From positions 80,363 through 144,362 of the forward strand of contig NZ_AFWE01000078.1 in NCBI RefSeq assembly GCF_000222585.1: a stretch of DNA of 64,000 nucleotides, written 5' to 3'. This DNA is from Vibrio scophthalmi LMG 19158 (GTDB lineage: Bacteria > Pseudomonadota > Gammaproteobacteria > Enterobacterales > Vibrionaceae). The notes under the pieces are model-generated. The model made no database searches, was not told where the DNA came from, and saw only the letters and a program-made list of their open reading frames with translations. A program made the position numbers and the translations under genes. Positions 27,173 through 36,049 of the stretch are shown piece by piece (position 1 is the stretch's first letter; the number at the start of each line of letters is the position of its first letter).

Positions 27173-28453
27173 ATGGATACATCATTGTCGCATGCGCTTG
27201 ATCTTATGCATCAAGCAAGCGTAGATTTTGATCTTACCGATAACTCACATCAACTTCGCTTACTCAATCTTGCTGATGATCTTCTCGGCTTAGAAGATTT
27301 ACAGCTGCCGCAACTCAAACACCTCGCTATCCAACATCATGCTCCTCTAGAGTTTCAATTGGCGCTAAAACTGGTGGAATCACGCCAGAAAATATTGGCG
27401 CTGAACAAACCTGTTAAAGTGGGTGTCGTCTTCGCCATGTGGGGTGAGCATAACCGTCTGCAGCCGAGAAGCAGAGCCAACCCAAATGGTGAAGATTCAT
27501 TGCGGATGAAGATCCATCAATTGCAGTGGGTAACACAAGGCTCACAAGTACAATGGCAGCTCTATGCCGTCGACGATGGCTGTCCCCATGATAGTGCTCA
27601 TATTGCCAAGCGTATTGCCCATCAACAGGCAAGAGAGGTAAATGAACAGGTTAAAGTGCTGCAGCTTTCAATGGCGATCCCAAGTAAATCCGGCCCGCTT
27701 AATGGTTTGGATTGCGTTGACGACTCACGTAAGGGCGGTGCAATAATACTCGGTTGTGAATATGCGCTCTCTGCCGGGGTTGATGGTGTGGTTTACACCG
27801 ATGCAGACAACTCAGTGCATTTGGGGCAACTTGGTCTTATTTTAGAGCCTTATGCAAATCAAGCGAAGCAAGTCGTGTTAGGTAATCGAAAGCATTCTGA
27901 TTCTATTCTAGTGAAACAGGAAGAGCGTTGGGGGGTCGGTATCAAGACGTTGCGTCACATGCAGCGTATGATTGGAGCACAAATTTTTGATCAAGGGATC
28001 AAAGACACTCAGGCTGCATTTAAGTTCTATAGTCGACCGGTGTTAGAAAAAATCCTGCAAAAGCCAACCGTCTATGACTTTTCATTTGATACGGATTGGA
28101 TTTTTGCCGCAATGGAAATGAATCAACCGATCACCACCGTTCCGTTTGCTTTTATCGACTCTGCCGCTGAATCTGCGTCTATTGTTCAAGGACCAATGAC
28201 AACATGGTACGTGCTGCTGAATGGTTTAGTTAAGGCCGCTAAAGCGCGTAAAGTGTCATACAGTGAAGATATGGCGGAGGTATTTACCAAAGAAATCGAC
28301 TCTCATAAAGATCTCGAACTTCTGATCGATGTTTTACCACCTGAACTCGCAGGCGCTACTGATGCGGATCTCGGTAACCCGAAGGTGATGTCACCTCAAT
28401 CAGTGAGAAACTGGATTGTTGCGGCTAAATCCCTGCATGCTCAAGGCGCCTAA
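27173..28453 (+). CDS. Glycosyltransferase, GT-A fold
   Basis: A 426-residue protein without transmembrane segments. An N-terminal helical part (about 1-80) precedes a GT-A domain beginning at KVGVVFAMWGE (about 81-91), with AVDDGCPHD near 127 and the metal-binding DAD in VYTDADNS near 206. TQAAFKFYSRPVL and FSFDTDWIFAAM follow, as in dolichyl-phosphate-mannose-synthase-like and other family 2 enzymes. It could add a modifying sugar or act as a primer enzyme for the polysaccharide. The 137-base gap after the GH16 gene holds only a small hairpin (27038-27054) and no clear terminator, so it may still belong to the operon. Acceptor and donor are unknown. Confidence 0.75.
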   Translation: MDTSLSHALDLMHQASVDFDLTDNSHQLRLLNLADDLLGLEDLQLPQLKHLAIQHHAPLEFQLALKLVESRQKILALNKPVKVGVVFAMWGEHNRLQPRSRANPNGEDSLRMKIHQLQWVTQGSQVQWQLYAVDDGCPHDSAHIAKRIAHQQAREVNEQVKVLQLSMAIPSKSGPLNGLDCVDDSRKGGAIILGCEYALSAGVDGVVYTDADNSVHLGQLGLILEPYANQAKQVVLGNRKHSDSILVKQEERWGVGIKTLRHMQRMIGAQIFDQGIKDTQAAFKFYSRPVLEKILQKPTVYDFSFDTDWIFAAMEMNQPITTVPFAFIDSAAESASIVQGPMTTWYVLLNGLVKAAKARKVSYSEDMAEVFTKEIDSHKDLELLIDVLPPELAGATDADLGNPKVMSPQSVRNWIVAAKSLHAQGA

Positions 28454-28487
28454 TGGTCAGTCAGAAAGGTTTTTTGTGAACATCAAT

Positions 28488-28525
28488 CATCAAATCAGTT
28501 GGCTAAAAAACCGACCGATTTGATG
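28488..28525. repeat. Inverted repeat after the glycosyltransferase gene
   Basis: Arms CATCAAATC and GATTTGATG (9 bp, perfect) flank 20 bases containing a run of six A. It lies between the end of the plus-strand operon and a minus-strand gene. There is no T-run directly after the stem, so it is not a classical terminator, but it could still mark the end of the transcript. Confidence 0.5.
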
Positions 28526-28562
28526 TTCGACAATGAGGGGCGCATGAGAGGCTTTGTATTTG

Positions 28563-28763
28563 TTATCGATTCTTGTTACGCTTACTTTGTGCTTCTATAT
28601 CGAGTGAGGTCGCATAAAGCATATCGAGTTCTTCTTGGGTGACGATATCACAAACGCGATGTCTCTGCCTGCTGGCTTCCAAATAGGCGATAAGCTGTTG
28701 TCGCTCCCCAAGAGAGAGTGAATCGATGGTTTGGTACATTATCCGTTTTGTGTCTTCATCCAT
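28563..28763 (-). CDS. Small hypothetical protein
   Basis: A 66-residue charged protein with no hydrophobic segment, predicted as helices. A good site (AAGGAG, five bases before the ATG) supports real translation. I do not recognise the family. The helix TQEELDMLYATSLDIEAQSK near residues 42-61 is amphipathic. It is on the minus strand, downstream of the response regulator at 29052, with the heptamer tandem repeat in between. Confidence 0.65.
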   Translation of the reverse strand: MDEDTKRIMYQTIDSLSLGERQQLIAYLEASRQRHRVCDIVTQEELDMLYATSLDIEAQSKRNKNR

Positions 28764-28912
28764 ATCAATCTCCTTAGCAATGGCTATTTAGGAGCAAGGC
28801 TAAGCCTTGTTTAATTTCTCTCGCGACGGATTTTGTCTCTATCTAGCGGGTCGTCGCGTCCAACTTAATACATCTTAAATCTAGACTATACATCCTTATT
28901 AATACCTATAAT

Positions 28913-29051
28913 CTTCTCGCTTCTCGCTTCTCGCTTCTCGCTTCTCGCTTCTCGCTTCTCGCTTCTCGCTTCTCGCTTCTCGCTTCTCGCTTCTCGCTTC
29001 TCGCTTCTCGCTTCTCGCTTCTCGCTTCTCGCTTCTCGCTTCTCGCTTCTC
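28913..29051. repeat. Tandem heptamer repeat, CTTCTCG x about 20
   Basis: 139 bases of uninterrupted 7-bp units with no visible mismatch. The last partial unit touches the stop codon (29052-29054, TAA on the minus strand) of the response regulator gene, so every transcript of that gene enters the repeat (GAGAAGC units in RNA). Perfect identity between units implies recent slippage, so copy number should vary among strains. Confidence 0.98.
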
Positions 29052-30665
29052 TTACATCCTATTATTCAAGCTTGAAAGCGAAAAAGCGGCTGGGGGAGTG
29101 AGCGAAAATCCATGCTGCTTGCCAGTAATCACCCAGTTGTGCCAGTTTGGTGGCAGATCAAGTGTCGTTAGTTCTGAAATAAGGCGGCTAATTTGAGTGG
29201 CATCAGCCAGATTGGCACTTTGGCTATAAGCATGTAAGTAATGTATTTTTGCCTGACTCGAATGGGGAAATTGCTGCAAAAACGCTTGGCTGATGAGTCG
29301 CTGATCTTGTGATTGACACTGCTCCGCTGGGGTGGCATTCACTGAGAATGAATTTTGCGATAGGCCCAGTTGTTGGGTATTGGCGCCACGTGCTTTAAGA
29401 ACATTGATCAGTGCGGTATGAATATCATGCTCTCCAAGCAGCGCCAGTGCAGGTAAAAACTCCATTAATAGAATCGGGGGGCACTCGAACAACTCATCAT
29501 AGAAAGTGGCGATAGATTGCATGAGTTTTTTATGTCCAAGCGCATCGTTATTCTCATCGATCAAAACGTGGCATTGGAACAGCAAATGCAAAGCCACCAG
29601 TTGTTGTACCCGTTTGGGTGTGAGTTTGCGGCTCGCCAGTTGGACGAACTTATTCGCGTGGTGCAGAACTTCGGTTTTCGCGGTCGTGCTTTCCGTTAAC
29701 TGATAAACATTTTCTAGTGATTGAAAATGTTGAATAACACTTTTTAACCAATTGATATCGGCTAGCGACATGTGCCTCGCGTAGGTTTGACCGACTTTGA
29801 TCAATTGATTTCGCTTGTTAGCCAAAGCGGTCAGTTGACTGGCCTTAGAAGCGCGTTCACCAATACTTGGCGTCAGTTCGAAGGCTTTATTTGCCCACAG
29901 AGCCGCGTTGCTAAGCTGATTCGACTCTGCGTAGAGTTGTGAAAGGGTATCCATTACCCGAATAGAAAGCGGGTTTTCGGTCAAAAATAAGTGCAGTTCT
30001 TCAATCGCTTGATGCGTATTGTTGTCACGATGTAGTAGGTATGCCATTGCACACATCTTAGAAGCATGGCATTGGGTAGAGGATATCGTGATGTAGGCAT
30101 CAATCAGCGCCCATTTATTTTTGCTCATCCAATGTTCGAGCAAATATGCTTCTAAGCTAATGTTAAAGCCTGAGCGATTAATCATTTCAAACAGGTCATT
30201 GGCAGATAAGGATTCACCGGCAACAATTGCTTGGCTGATTTGTACCAGTTTTTGGGTCTCGTGGTTTATTACACTGAGCTTTTCAGCCAAAGAGGTATTA
30301 CTGAGTGGTTTGGTGACGAAGTGTCGCACTTTGCCTGAAAGGGCCGTCAGTACCGTCTCTTGCCGTGCATCACCGGAGATCATCAACACACCGGTAGTGT
30401 CACTAATTAATCGGTTCCGATAGAGCAACATTGCTAACTCGTAACCAGTAAGATGTTGTTCGAGATGATAATCAAGAATGAGCACATCAAATTGATGAGT
30501 CTCTATTGCTTTAATGGCATTTTGATAGCGTTCAACAGTGATGATTTGCTCATGATTGACGCCAAGCGCGATGAGTTGTTGCTTGATCAAGAGCAAGGCA
30601 GTACTGGAATCGTCGACGATCAGCACGCGCATATCTTTTAAAAAGCTAGTATTGACCTTTCTCAA
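29052..30665 (-). CDS. Response regulator with C-terminal helical-repeat (TPR-like) domain
   Basis: A 537-residue cytoplasmic protein. The receiver domain spans about 10-135, with VDDSS near 18-22, phospho-acceptor Asp in LILDYHLEQH near 66, and Lys in VTKPLS near 119. The remaining 400 residues are helical with Ala/Leu spacing like tetratricopeptide repeats (LLHRDNNTHQAIEELHLFLTENP, LYAESNQLSNAALWANKAFEL; quoted loosely). There is no DNA-binding or enzymatic output, so it would act through protein contacts. TTG at 30665 was taken as the start because GGGAGG lies six bases upstream; Met12 (MRVLIVDD) is the alternative. It ends at the heptamer repeat. Confidence 0.82.
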   Translation of the reverse strand: MRKVNTSFLKDMRVLIVDDSSTALLLIKQQLIALGVNHEQIITVERYQNAIKAIETHQFDVLILDYHLEQHLTGYELAMLLYRNRLISDTTGVLMISGDARQETVLTALSGKVRHFVTKPLSNTSLAEKLSVINHETQKLVQISQAIVAGESLSANDLFEMINRSGFNISLEAYLLEHWMSKNKWALIDAYITISSTQCHASKMCAMAYLLHRDNNTHQAIEELHLFLTENPLSIRVMDTLSQLYAESNQLSNAALWANKAFELTPSIGERASKASQLTALANKRNQLIKVGQTYARHMSLADINWLKSVIQHFQSLENVYQLTESTTAKTEVLHHANKFVQLASRKLTPKRVQQLVALHLLFQCHVLIDENNDALGHKKLMQSIATFYDELFECPPILLMEFLPALALLGEHDIHTALINVLKARGANTQQLGLSQNSFSVNATPAEQCQSQDQRLISQAFLQQFPHSSQAKIHYLHAYSQSANLADATQISRLISELTTLDLPPNWHNWVITGKQHGFSLTPPAAFSLSSLNNRM

Positions 30666-30793
30666 GAGCGCCTCCCAAGCTTGGTATGTAATTAGGTATC
30701 CTTTCCTTAATTAGATATTAGTCCACGGGTTTCATATTTGCCATTTGAGAACTATCTAAATGATTAATTTACCTTTTATTTTCATTCACGTAC

Positions 30794-30818
30794 AAAAAAG
30801 AGCACTCGGGGTGCTCTT
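30794..30818 (-). terminator. Terminator of the CDF transporter gene
   Basis: Stem AAGAGCAC / GTGCTCTT with loop TCGGG. The A-run at 30794-30799 is a U-run on the minus transcript, 70 bases past the stop codon of the cation transporter. Confidence 0.88.
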
Positions 30819-30888
30819 CGGGGTCTTGAATTAATTACGGTTCTATCGCGTACATACCGAGTTTCGGCATCAGCAAAATAGGTATGAC

Positions 30889-31782
30889 TTAGTGCGCCAC
30901 GTTCATGGTGAGCTGTAAATCGAGTTTTAGCGGGGAAAGCTTATCTTTCAATAGACGTTTCGCTTTTTCTATTTCCGCCAATTCAAGATGTTTGTTATCG
31001 GTATGAACATCGATATTTACCCAAAGTTCTTGTCCTACTTTGGCAACGCCCGCTAGCTCAATATGTTGCGAGAACTGCTGGTCGATCTTATTGACTTCAA
31101 TATCAACGGCATTGTGAATATCATCACTTGGTGTCATTAATAGCAGCTCTTTCATTGCTTGCTTTAGCATCTCATAAGGCACTTTAATAAAGTAAAATGA
31201 CATTAAGATCATCATCATCGGGTCAGCGTAGACGTTAAGATGCGCATAAGGTGTTAGCGTCAATAAAAATGCGACCACAAAACCGAGTGTTACCGCAACG
31301 CTTAGCAAAGTATCCATCTGCCATTGTTTGGTTTCGGCATGAATCAATCCCGAAGAAAAACGCTTCGATTTATTGGCGATATACCACCAACCATAACCAC
31401 AGCCGATAACGTTAACAATGCCAAATAATGCAGCAATGGAAGCGTTCACTTCACGGCCACCGGTCATAACTGACATCACAGCTGAATAGAGTGAGTAACC
31501 TACAATGGTAAGAATCACTAGGCCTTTGATGGCAATCACAATTGGTTCAATGACCGCTTTACCAAATTGGAACTCACCTTGCGATGGGCGACTAATATAA
31601 CGTGATGCGGCGAGTGACAATAATGTTAGCAGTAAACTAACCAGTGAATAGACACCGTCGAAGACGATAACAAGCGAACCCATTATGAGGCCAAGCACGA
31701 GTCCGCTTGCTGCAAACCCTGATGCTAAAAGGGCTGAGAAAGTTAAGATTCGCTTTTCATTTAAGCTTGTTTGGGCACACAT
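30889..31782 (-). CDS. Cation diffusion facilitator (CDF) family transporter
   Basis: A 297-residue inner-membrane protein with five to six hydrophobic segments in the first 200 residues and a soluble C-terminal domain. In helix II, VIVFDGVYSLVSLLLTL (about 39-55) carries the Asp of the transport site, and in helix V, AETKQWQMDTLLS (about 150-162) provides the second set. This matches CDF metal/proton antiporters of the YdfM-like branch. The usual HxxxD pair is partly replaced (FDGVYS rather than HSxxD), so the substrate may differ from zinc. It is transcribed alone, with a clear terminator. Confidence 0.85.
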   Translation of the reverse strand: MCAQTSLNEKRILTFSALLASGFAASGLVLGLIMGSLVIVFDGVYSLVSLLLTLLSLAASRYISRPSQGEFQFGKAVIEPIVIAIKGLVILTIVGYSLYSAVMSVMTGGREVNASIAALFGIVNVIGCGYGWWYIANKSKRFSSGLIHAETKQWQMDTLLSVAVTLGFVVAFLLTLTPYAHLNVYADPMMMILMSFYFIKVPYEMLKQAMKELLLMTPSDDIHNAVDIEVNKIDQQFSQHIELAGVAKVGQELWVNIDVHTDNKHLELAEIEKAKRLLKDKLSPLKLDLQLTMNVAH

Positions 31783-32019
31783 GGTTGAAATTCTCCTTAG
31801 AACGTCCTTCTATTTTTGAGATTTTTAACCATTTTGACAAACTCATTGTCGAGAAGAGATTAGAGGAGTTAATGGTGAAAATAATAAAGTTAATTAAAAA
31901 CAGATGCTTATCGGTTTATTTTGCTGTCAATATTATTGGCGCTGAGTGATTTTTCGTCTTTTGTCACGATAAAAAATATCAATCGCCACTAATTCGAACT
32001 GAAATTTGAGTAAAAAGCA

Positions 32020-32898
32020 CTAGAAATCAAATAGGTATTCGTTGAGTTTGTCGGCAATCCAAGTCATACCCGGGTGTTCTTTCATGCTGACGAGTGAAAA
32101 CATACAGTAGTCTTCCTGCGTCAAACCATAAGTATGCTTAATCACCGCAAGATCTTGCTGGCGGAGGTGATGGCGAATCAATGGCTCAGGCAGCACACCC
32201 CAAGCACCTTCGGTCAAAATTGAGTTGAGGATGTAGTCAAAGCTTGAGAAGCCGATGTGTTGCAGCGCCAAAGGTTGCAATTCTGGGTTGTCTTTCTCAT
32301 TGAGATAAACCATCACTGCCTGCATGTTATTACGCAATTCACTGTCAGAAACGCGGCGCAGCTTGGCAAGAGGATGAGCGGCATTACATACCGACATCAT
32401 ACGAATTTTACCCAATGGCTGGGAGGTAATATGCGGGTCGTTGATTCGCTCGTAATCGACACCAAAGGCAAAATCGACTTGCCCAGTGACGACTAAGTTG
32501 GCCAAATCACCCGATGAAGCCAGAACCATGTTAAATGAAGTGGCGGGAAAGCGTTTATTCAATCGGTGAGCGAGATCTTGCCATAACTCGTCAGGTAGCG
32601 AGTCATCACGCGCTATCCAAACTTCGGCGTTAAATTCACCACTGGCTTGAACACAGGTTTGTCGAATACGAGACTCAGTCACCAATAAGTTTTGGCAATC
32701 TTTATAAATCGCTTTACCCGCTTCAGACATCGAGAGGTGATTACCCGAGCGAATAAAGAGCGCAGTAGCGAGTTCTTTCTCTAATGCCTTAATCGACATA
32801 CTGAGTTTGGTTCGGTTGCAATCTAATTGTCGCGCCGCTTCCGAGACAGACCCCGTATCGGCAACGATACAAAACGCTTCGATTTGCGATAAGTTCAT
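32020..32898 (-). CDS. LysR-family transcriptional regulator
   Basis: A 292-residue regulator. An N-terminal winged helix-turn-helix (about 2-60: NLSQIEAFCIVADTGSVSEAARQLDCNRTKLS, quoted loosely) is followed by the LysR effector-binding domain (about 90-290). It is divergent from the methyltransferase at 33035 with about 140 bases between, the usual arrangement when a LysR protein controls its neighbour, but the target and effector are unknown. The same gene neighbourhood (LysR gene near acetoacetyl-CoA synthetase and phhA) exists in V. cholerae as far as I recall. Confidence 0.9.
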   Translation of the reverse strand: MNLSQIEAFCIVADTGSVSEAARQLDCNRTKLSMSIKALEKELATALFIRSGNHLSMSEAGKAIYKDCQNLLVTESRIRQTCVQASGEFNAEVWIARDDSLPDELWQDLAHRLNKRFPATSFNMVLASSGDLANLVVTGQVDFAFGVDYERINDPHITSQPLGKIRMMSVCNAAHPLAKLRRVSDSELRNNMQAVMVYLNEKDNPELQPLALQHIGFSSFDYILNSILTEGAWGVLPEPLIRHHLRQQDLAVIKHTYGLTQEDYCMFSLVSMKEHPGMTWIADKLNEYLFDF

Positions 32899-33034
32899 AT
32901 GCGTCGCTTTTCTTTAATTTTGATCACTATGGTAATTTAATTTGCGCCAAATGTCTGTTTCCACTTAAAAAGGGGTGGCGTATAATGAGGAATACACTTA
33001 CCTTTGCGGTGAAAGCAGTTTTAAGGAGACCACA

Positions 33035-33616
33035 ATGGCGATCAATTGGGATGAATGTGCGAACACGTGGGACAGCGATACAGCAGCAATAACTTATGCT
33101 GAGAATGCATTTTCTTCTCTAACTAAGACGGTAGATTTAACCAACAAACATGTATTAGATTTTGGCTGTGGCACAGGGTTGCTTACGCAAAAAATATCAC
33201 CATTGGTTAAAGATATTGTTGCACTTGACGGCTCGGAAGGGATGATCGAGCAGTTGGATAAAAAAGCATTGGATAACGTTGAGCCAGTGGTTGATATGTT
33301 GACTCGTGGGTTAGTGGCAATACACCCTGCGTTCCGTAACCAATTTGATTTAGTGGTGGCTTCATCGGTTTGTGGACTCATTCCAAATTATGCCGATGTG
33401 TCTGACATTATTTATAGCTTGCTTGAAAAAGGCGGCCAATTCGTTCAATGGGATTGGTTAGCCAACGATGAAAGCGAACCTCAAGCGATGAGCGCGGCGC
33501 GTGCTGAGCGTGTTTTGACCGGGGTAGGCTTTAGTGATGTGCAAACCTCAACATCATTTGAGATTGCAACCGAACAGGGCAACCTCAAAGTGTTGATGGT
33601 CATCGCCACGAAATAG
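33035..33616 (+). CDS. Class I SAM-dependent methyltransferase
   Basis: A 193-residue cytoplasmic enzyme. Motif I HVLDFGCGTGLLTQKIS lies at about 35-51, with an acidic residue in VALDGSEGM after strand 2 and DLVVASSVCGLIP near 110 as motif IV region. Start ATG 33035 has TTAAGGAGAC immediately upstream; a longer frame begins at 32975 but lacks a site. The methyl acceptor is not identifiable. It runs convergently towards the acetoacetyl-CoA synthetase gene (29 bases between stops). Confidence 0.87.
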   Translation: MAINWDECANTWDSDTAAITYAENAFSSLTKTVDLTNKHVLDFGCGTGLLTQKISPLVKDIVALDGSEGMIEQLDKKALDNVEPVVDMLTRGLVAIHPAFRNQFDLVVASSVCGLIPNYADVSDIIYSLLEKGGQFVQWDWLANDESEPQAMSAARAERVLTGVGFSDVQTSTSFEIATEQGNLKVLMVIATK

Positions 33617-33644
33617 CGATTTCATTACGGACAGTCAGCGCTGC

Positions 33645-35726
33645 TTACCGTGTTGATGCCCATACTTGCTCAATCTCTTTAAGAATATCTGGGTTTGCGA
33701 TTGCGCCCAGATTTTCTATTTCTTGACCTTTCAAAACCTGTTTCACAGCAAGCTCAACTAACTTACCTGATTTTGTTTTGGGCATCTCACTTAACGCGAT
33801 GATGTACTTGGGAACATGTCGTGGAGAGCATCGAGTCCGCAAGGCCAGTGCTATTTTCTCTTTTAATGCCAAGTTAAGCTGTGCTTCTGCGGCGAGCTGT
33901 ACAAACAGGACGATCACTTCGCTGCCATTTGCACAGTAGCCCACGGCCAGTGAATCCAAAACCTCTTTGAGCTGATTAACTTGGCGATAGATCTCGCCAG
34001 TACCAATGCGCACCCCACCAGGATTTAACGTGGCATCACTGCGGCCAAAAAACATCATGCCACCATGTCGGGTCGCAAGAACATCATCACCATGATGCCA
34101 AGTATTGTTGTAACGTTGCCAATAGGCTCGATGGTAGCGCTCACCATTATCACGCCAAAACCCAATCGGTTGATTAGGGAAGCTATTACAACAGACAAGC
34201 TCTCCGCGCTGGCCAATGATGCGTTTTCCCTCGGTGTCGAAAGCAGCGACATCCATACCAAGCGCAGCGCCTTGGCATTCACCCCGATAGACGGGTGAAA
34301 TAGGGTTGCCAAGCACAAAGCAGCCGCAAATGTCGGTGCCACCTGAGATTGAGGCTAAATGAATATCGGCTTTAATCTCGCGATAGACGTAATCAAACTG
34401 CTCAGGATAGAGCACTGAACCAGTAGAGCAGATCGTTTTTAACTCGGTTAGCTTAACTTCTTTGTGTGGTGAAACCTCGGCCTTGGCAATATGTTCAAGA
34501 TATTTTGCTGAAGTCCCAAACAAGGAAACTTGCGTGCGTTCTGCTAACTGCCAAAGACGCTTAGCGTCGGGGTAAGTTGGACTGCCATCATAAATCACCA
34601 ACGTTGCGCCGCTGGCGAGAGCGGAAACATGCCAATTCCACATCATCCAACCACAAGTGGTGTAGTAAAATACACGCTCATCTGGCTGAATATCGCAATG
34701 CAACTGGTGTTCTTTTAGATGGTTTAGCAGCGTGCCACCAACGTTGTGTACGATGCATTTCGGCTTACCTGTCGTCCCTGAAGAGTAGAGGATAAATAGT
34801 GGGTCATTAAAGGCCACCCACGTAAACTCAACCATTTTTGCGGAAAATTGTGTGGCTAACTCATGCCAATAACAGATGGGGAGCGAGCTTTTTTCATGAG
34901 GATGATGAACTAAGTGTGAGTCCGATAAATTTGATTCTATATCGTCACCTATAATGCAGGCAGAGTTGAGTGTCGGTAGGGCACGAATGATGGCTTGGTT
35001 TTTGTCGATGAGCGATATCGTCTTACCTGAAAAGTGGCTTTGTTGTGCACAAAAGAACACCTTGGGATCAACCTGACCAAAGCGCTCAATGACGCTTTCT
35101 ATGCCAAAGTCCGGCGAGGTAGAAGTCCAAATCGCACCGATGCTGGTTGTTGCCAGCATTGCTATCACCGATTGGCAGTTGTAGGGCAGATAGCCTGCAA
35201 CCACATCGCCCTTAGTGACGCCTTGTGTTTGCAGCCACTGCTGAACAATAGAGACTTGTTGTTTGAGATCGTTCCAAGTTAACTGCTCTTCAAAGCCATC
35301 TTCTCGTTCAAAGATCATTGCTACTGGCAAGTGATGGCCTGGTAAGTGATGGCCTGATACCAATTGGGTTTCCTGATCTCTAGCGTATCGTTCGCCGGCT
35401 AATAGATTTTGCGCGTAGTTGAGTTGGGCACCACTAAACCACTGCGTATCGCGGTTTTCAATCACGCGGTGCCATTTCGCATCAGCAAGATGTTGAGTGC
35501 GCTCGCCAATATCACCTTCTACGCCGCAAAACTGCCATATTGAGCGCCAAAACTCGTCACTATGCTGAATTGACCAAGCATGTAAAGTGGCGTAATTGGT
35601 TACATTGGAGGCAGAATCACAGTGGGTGGTTATGTGGTTTATAAAACCGGTCAGCTGCGCGTTTTCAATACGTTGCTTGCTTGGCTGCCAACAGATGTCG
35701 TTATTGTATTCACTCGTCGCTTTCAT
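33645..35726 (-). CDS. Acetoacetyl-CoA synthetase (acyl-adenylate-forming)
   Basis: A 693-residue enzyme of the ANL superfamily. The AMP-binding P-loop LYSSGTTGKPKCIVHNVGG lies at about 300-318, GWMMWNW near 353, the RSDATLNPGGVRIGTGEIY hinge near 570 and the catalytic Lys in PKTKSGKLVELAVK near 660. Family-specific features are the N-terminal ACAS-like segment and the Trp-rich AFNDPLFILYSSG context. It activates acetoacetate, possibly feeding it from tyrosine or butanoate breakdown. It is slightly longer than most relatives, partly from a 15-bp tandem duplication (35326-35355) giving GHHLP twice. A perfect inverted repeat AGTGA-tcg-TCACT at 35728-35740 occupies the place of a Shine-Dalgarno site. 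Confidence 0.9.
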   Translation of the reverse strand: MKATSEYNNDICWQPSKQRIENAQLTGFINHITTHCDSASNVTNYATLHAWSIQHSDEFWRSIWQFCGVEGDIGERTQHLADAKWHRVIENRDTQWFSGAQLNYAQNLLAGERYARDQETQLVSGHHLPGHHLPVAMIFEREDGFEEQLTWNDLKQQVSIVQQWLQTQGVTKGDVVAGYLPYNCQSVIAMLATTSIGAIWTSTSPDFGIESVIERFGQVDPKVFFCAQQSHFSGKTISLIDKNQAIIRALPTLNSACIIGDDIESNLSDSHLVHHPHEKSSLPICYWHELATQFSAKMVEFTWVAFNDPLFILYSSGTTGKPKCIVHNVGGTLLNHLKEHQLHCDIQPDERVFYYTTCGWMMWNWHVSALASGATLVIYDGSPTYPDAKRLWQLAERTQVSLFGTSAKYLEHIAKAEVSPHKEVKLTELKTICSTGSVLYPEQFDYVYREIKADIHLASISGGTDICGCFVLGNPISPVYRGECQGAALGMDVAAFDTEGKRIIGQRGELVCCNSFPNQPIGFWRDNGERYHRAYWQRYNNTWHHGDDVLATRHGGMMFFGRSDATLNPGGVRIGTGEIYRQVNQLKEVLDSLAVGYCANGSEVIVLFVQLAAEAQLNLALKEKIALALRTRCSPRHVPKYIIALSEMPKTKSGKLVELAVKQVLKGQEIENLGAIANPDILKEIEQVWASTR

Positions 35727-35830
35727 CAGTGATCGTCACTCGCAGAATCCGATTGCTTTGCCTGAGTATTGAAACGGCTGGCAGAAAAAGCAAATCAGCA
35801 TCTTACTGAATTAATAATAAAAAATGAGAG

Positions 35831-35848
35831 TGTAAAAATTATGTTACA
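35831..35848. promoter_or_regulatory. TyrR/PhhR-type operator
   Basis: TGTAAA-N6-GTTACA matches the TyrR box TGTAAA-N6-TTTACA at 11 of 12 defined positions. It lies about 200 bases before phhA, in the divergent region with acetoacetyl-CoA synthetase. A further TTTACA half-site is at 35872-35877. The rest of the 35727-36049 gap contains a direct repeat of TTTATCAGCAA around 35963-35986 and nothing else I can assign. Confidence 0.6.
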
Positions 35849-36049
35849 CATAAAGGTGGCAGATATTGATGTTTACATTGTCGGAATTGCCGCTGATTAA
35901 TAAACTTTAGTTAAGGCTTCGATGGTGGAAATAAGGGGTAGCGTGGGAATCGCCGGCTTGTTTTATCAGCAATTTTTATCAGCAAGGTTTACCGGTGAGC
36001 TTTGGCGTAAATAAGCGTTTATTAAACGTTTATGCAGGGAGGAAAAGCT

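Noticed and set aside
4121-28453. Acquired genomic island with integrase and attachment sites
   Set aside because: No integrase, transposase, tRNA junction or flanking direct repeats were seen, and base composition looks like the rest of the window.
28913-29051. CRISPR-like array
   Set aside because: The units are 7 bp with no spacers. It is a simple tandem repeat.
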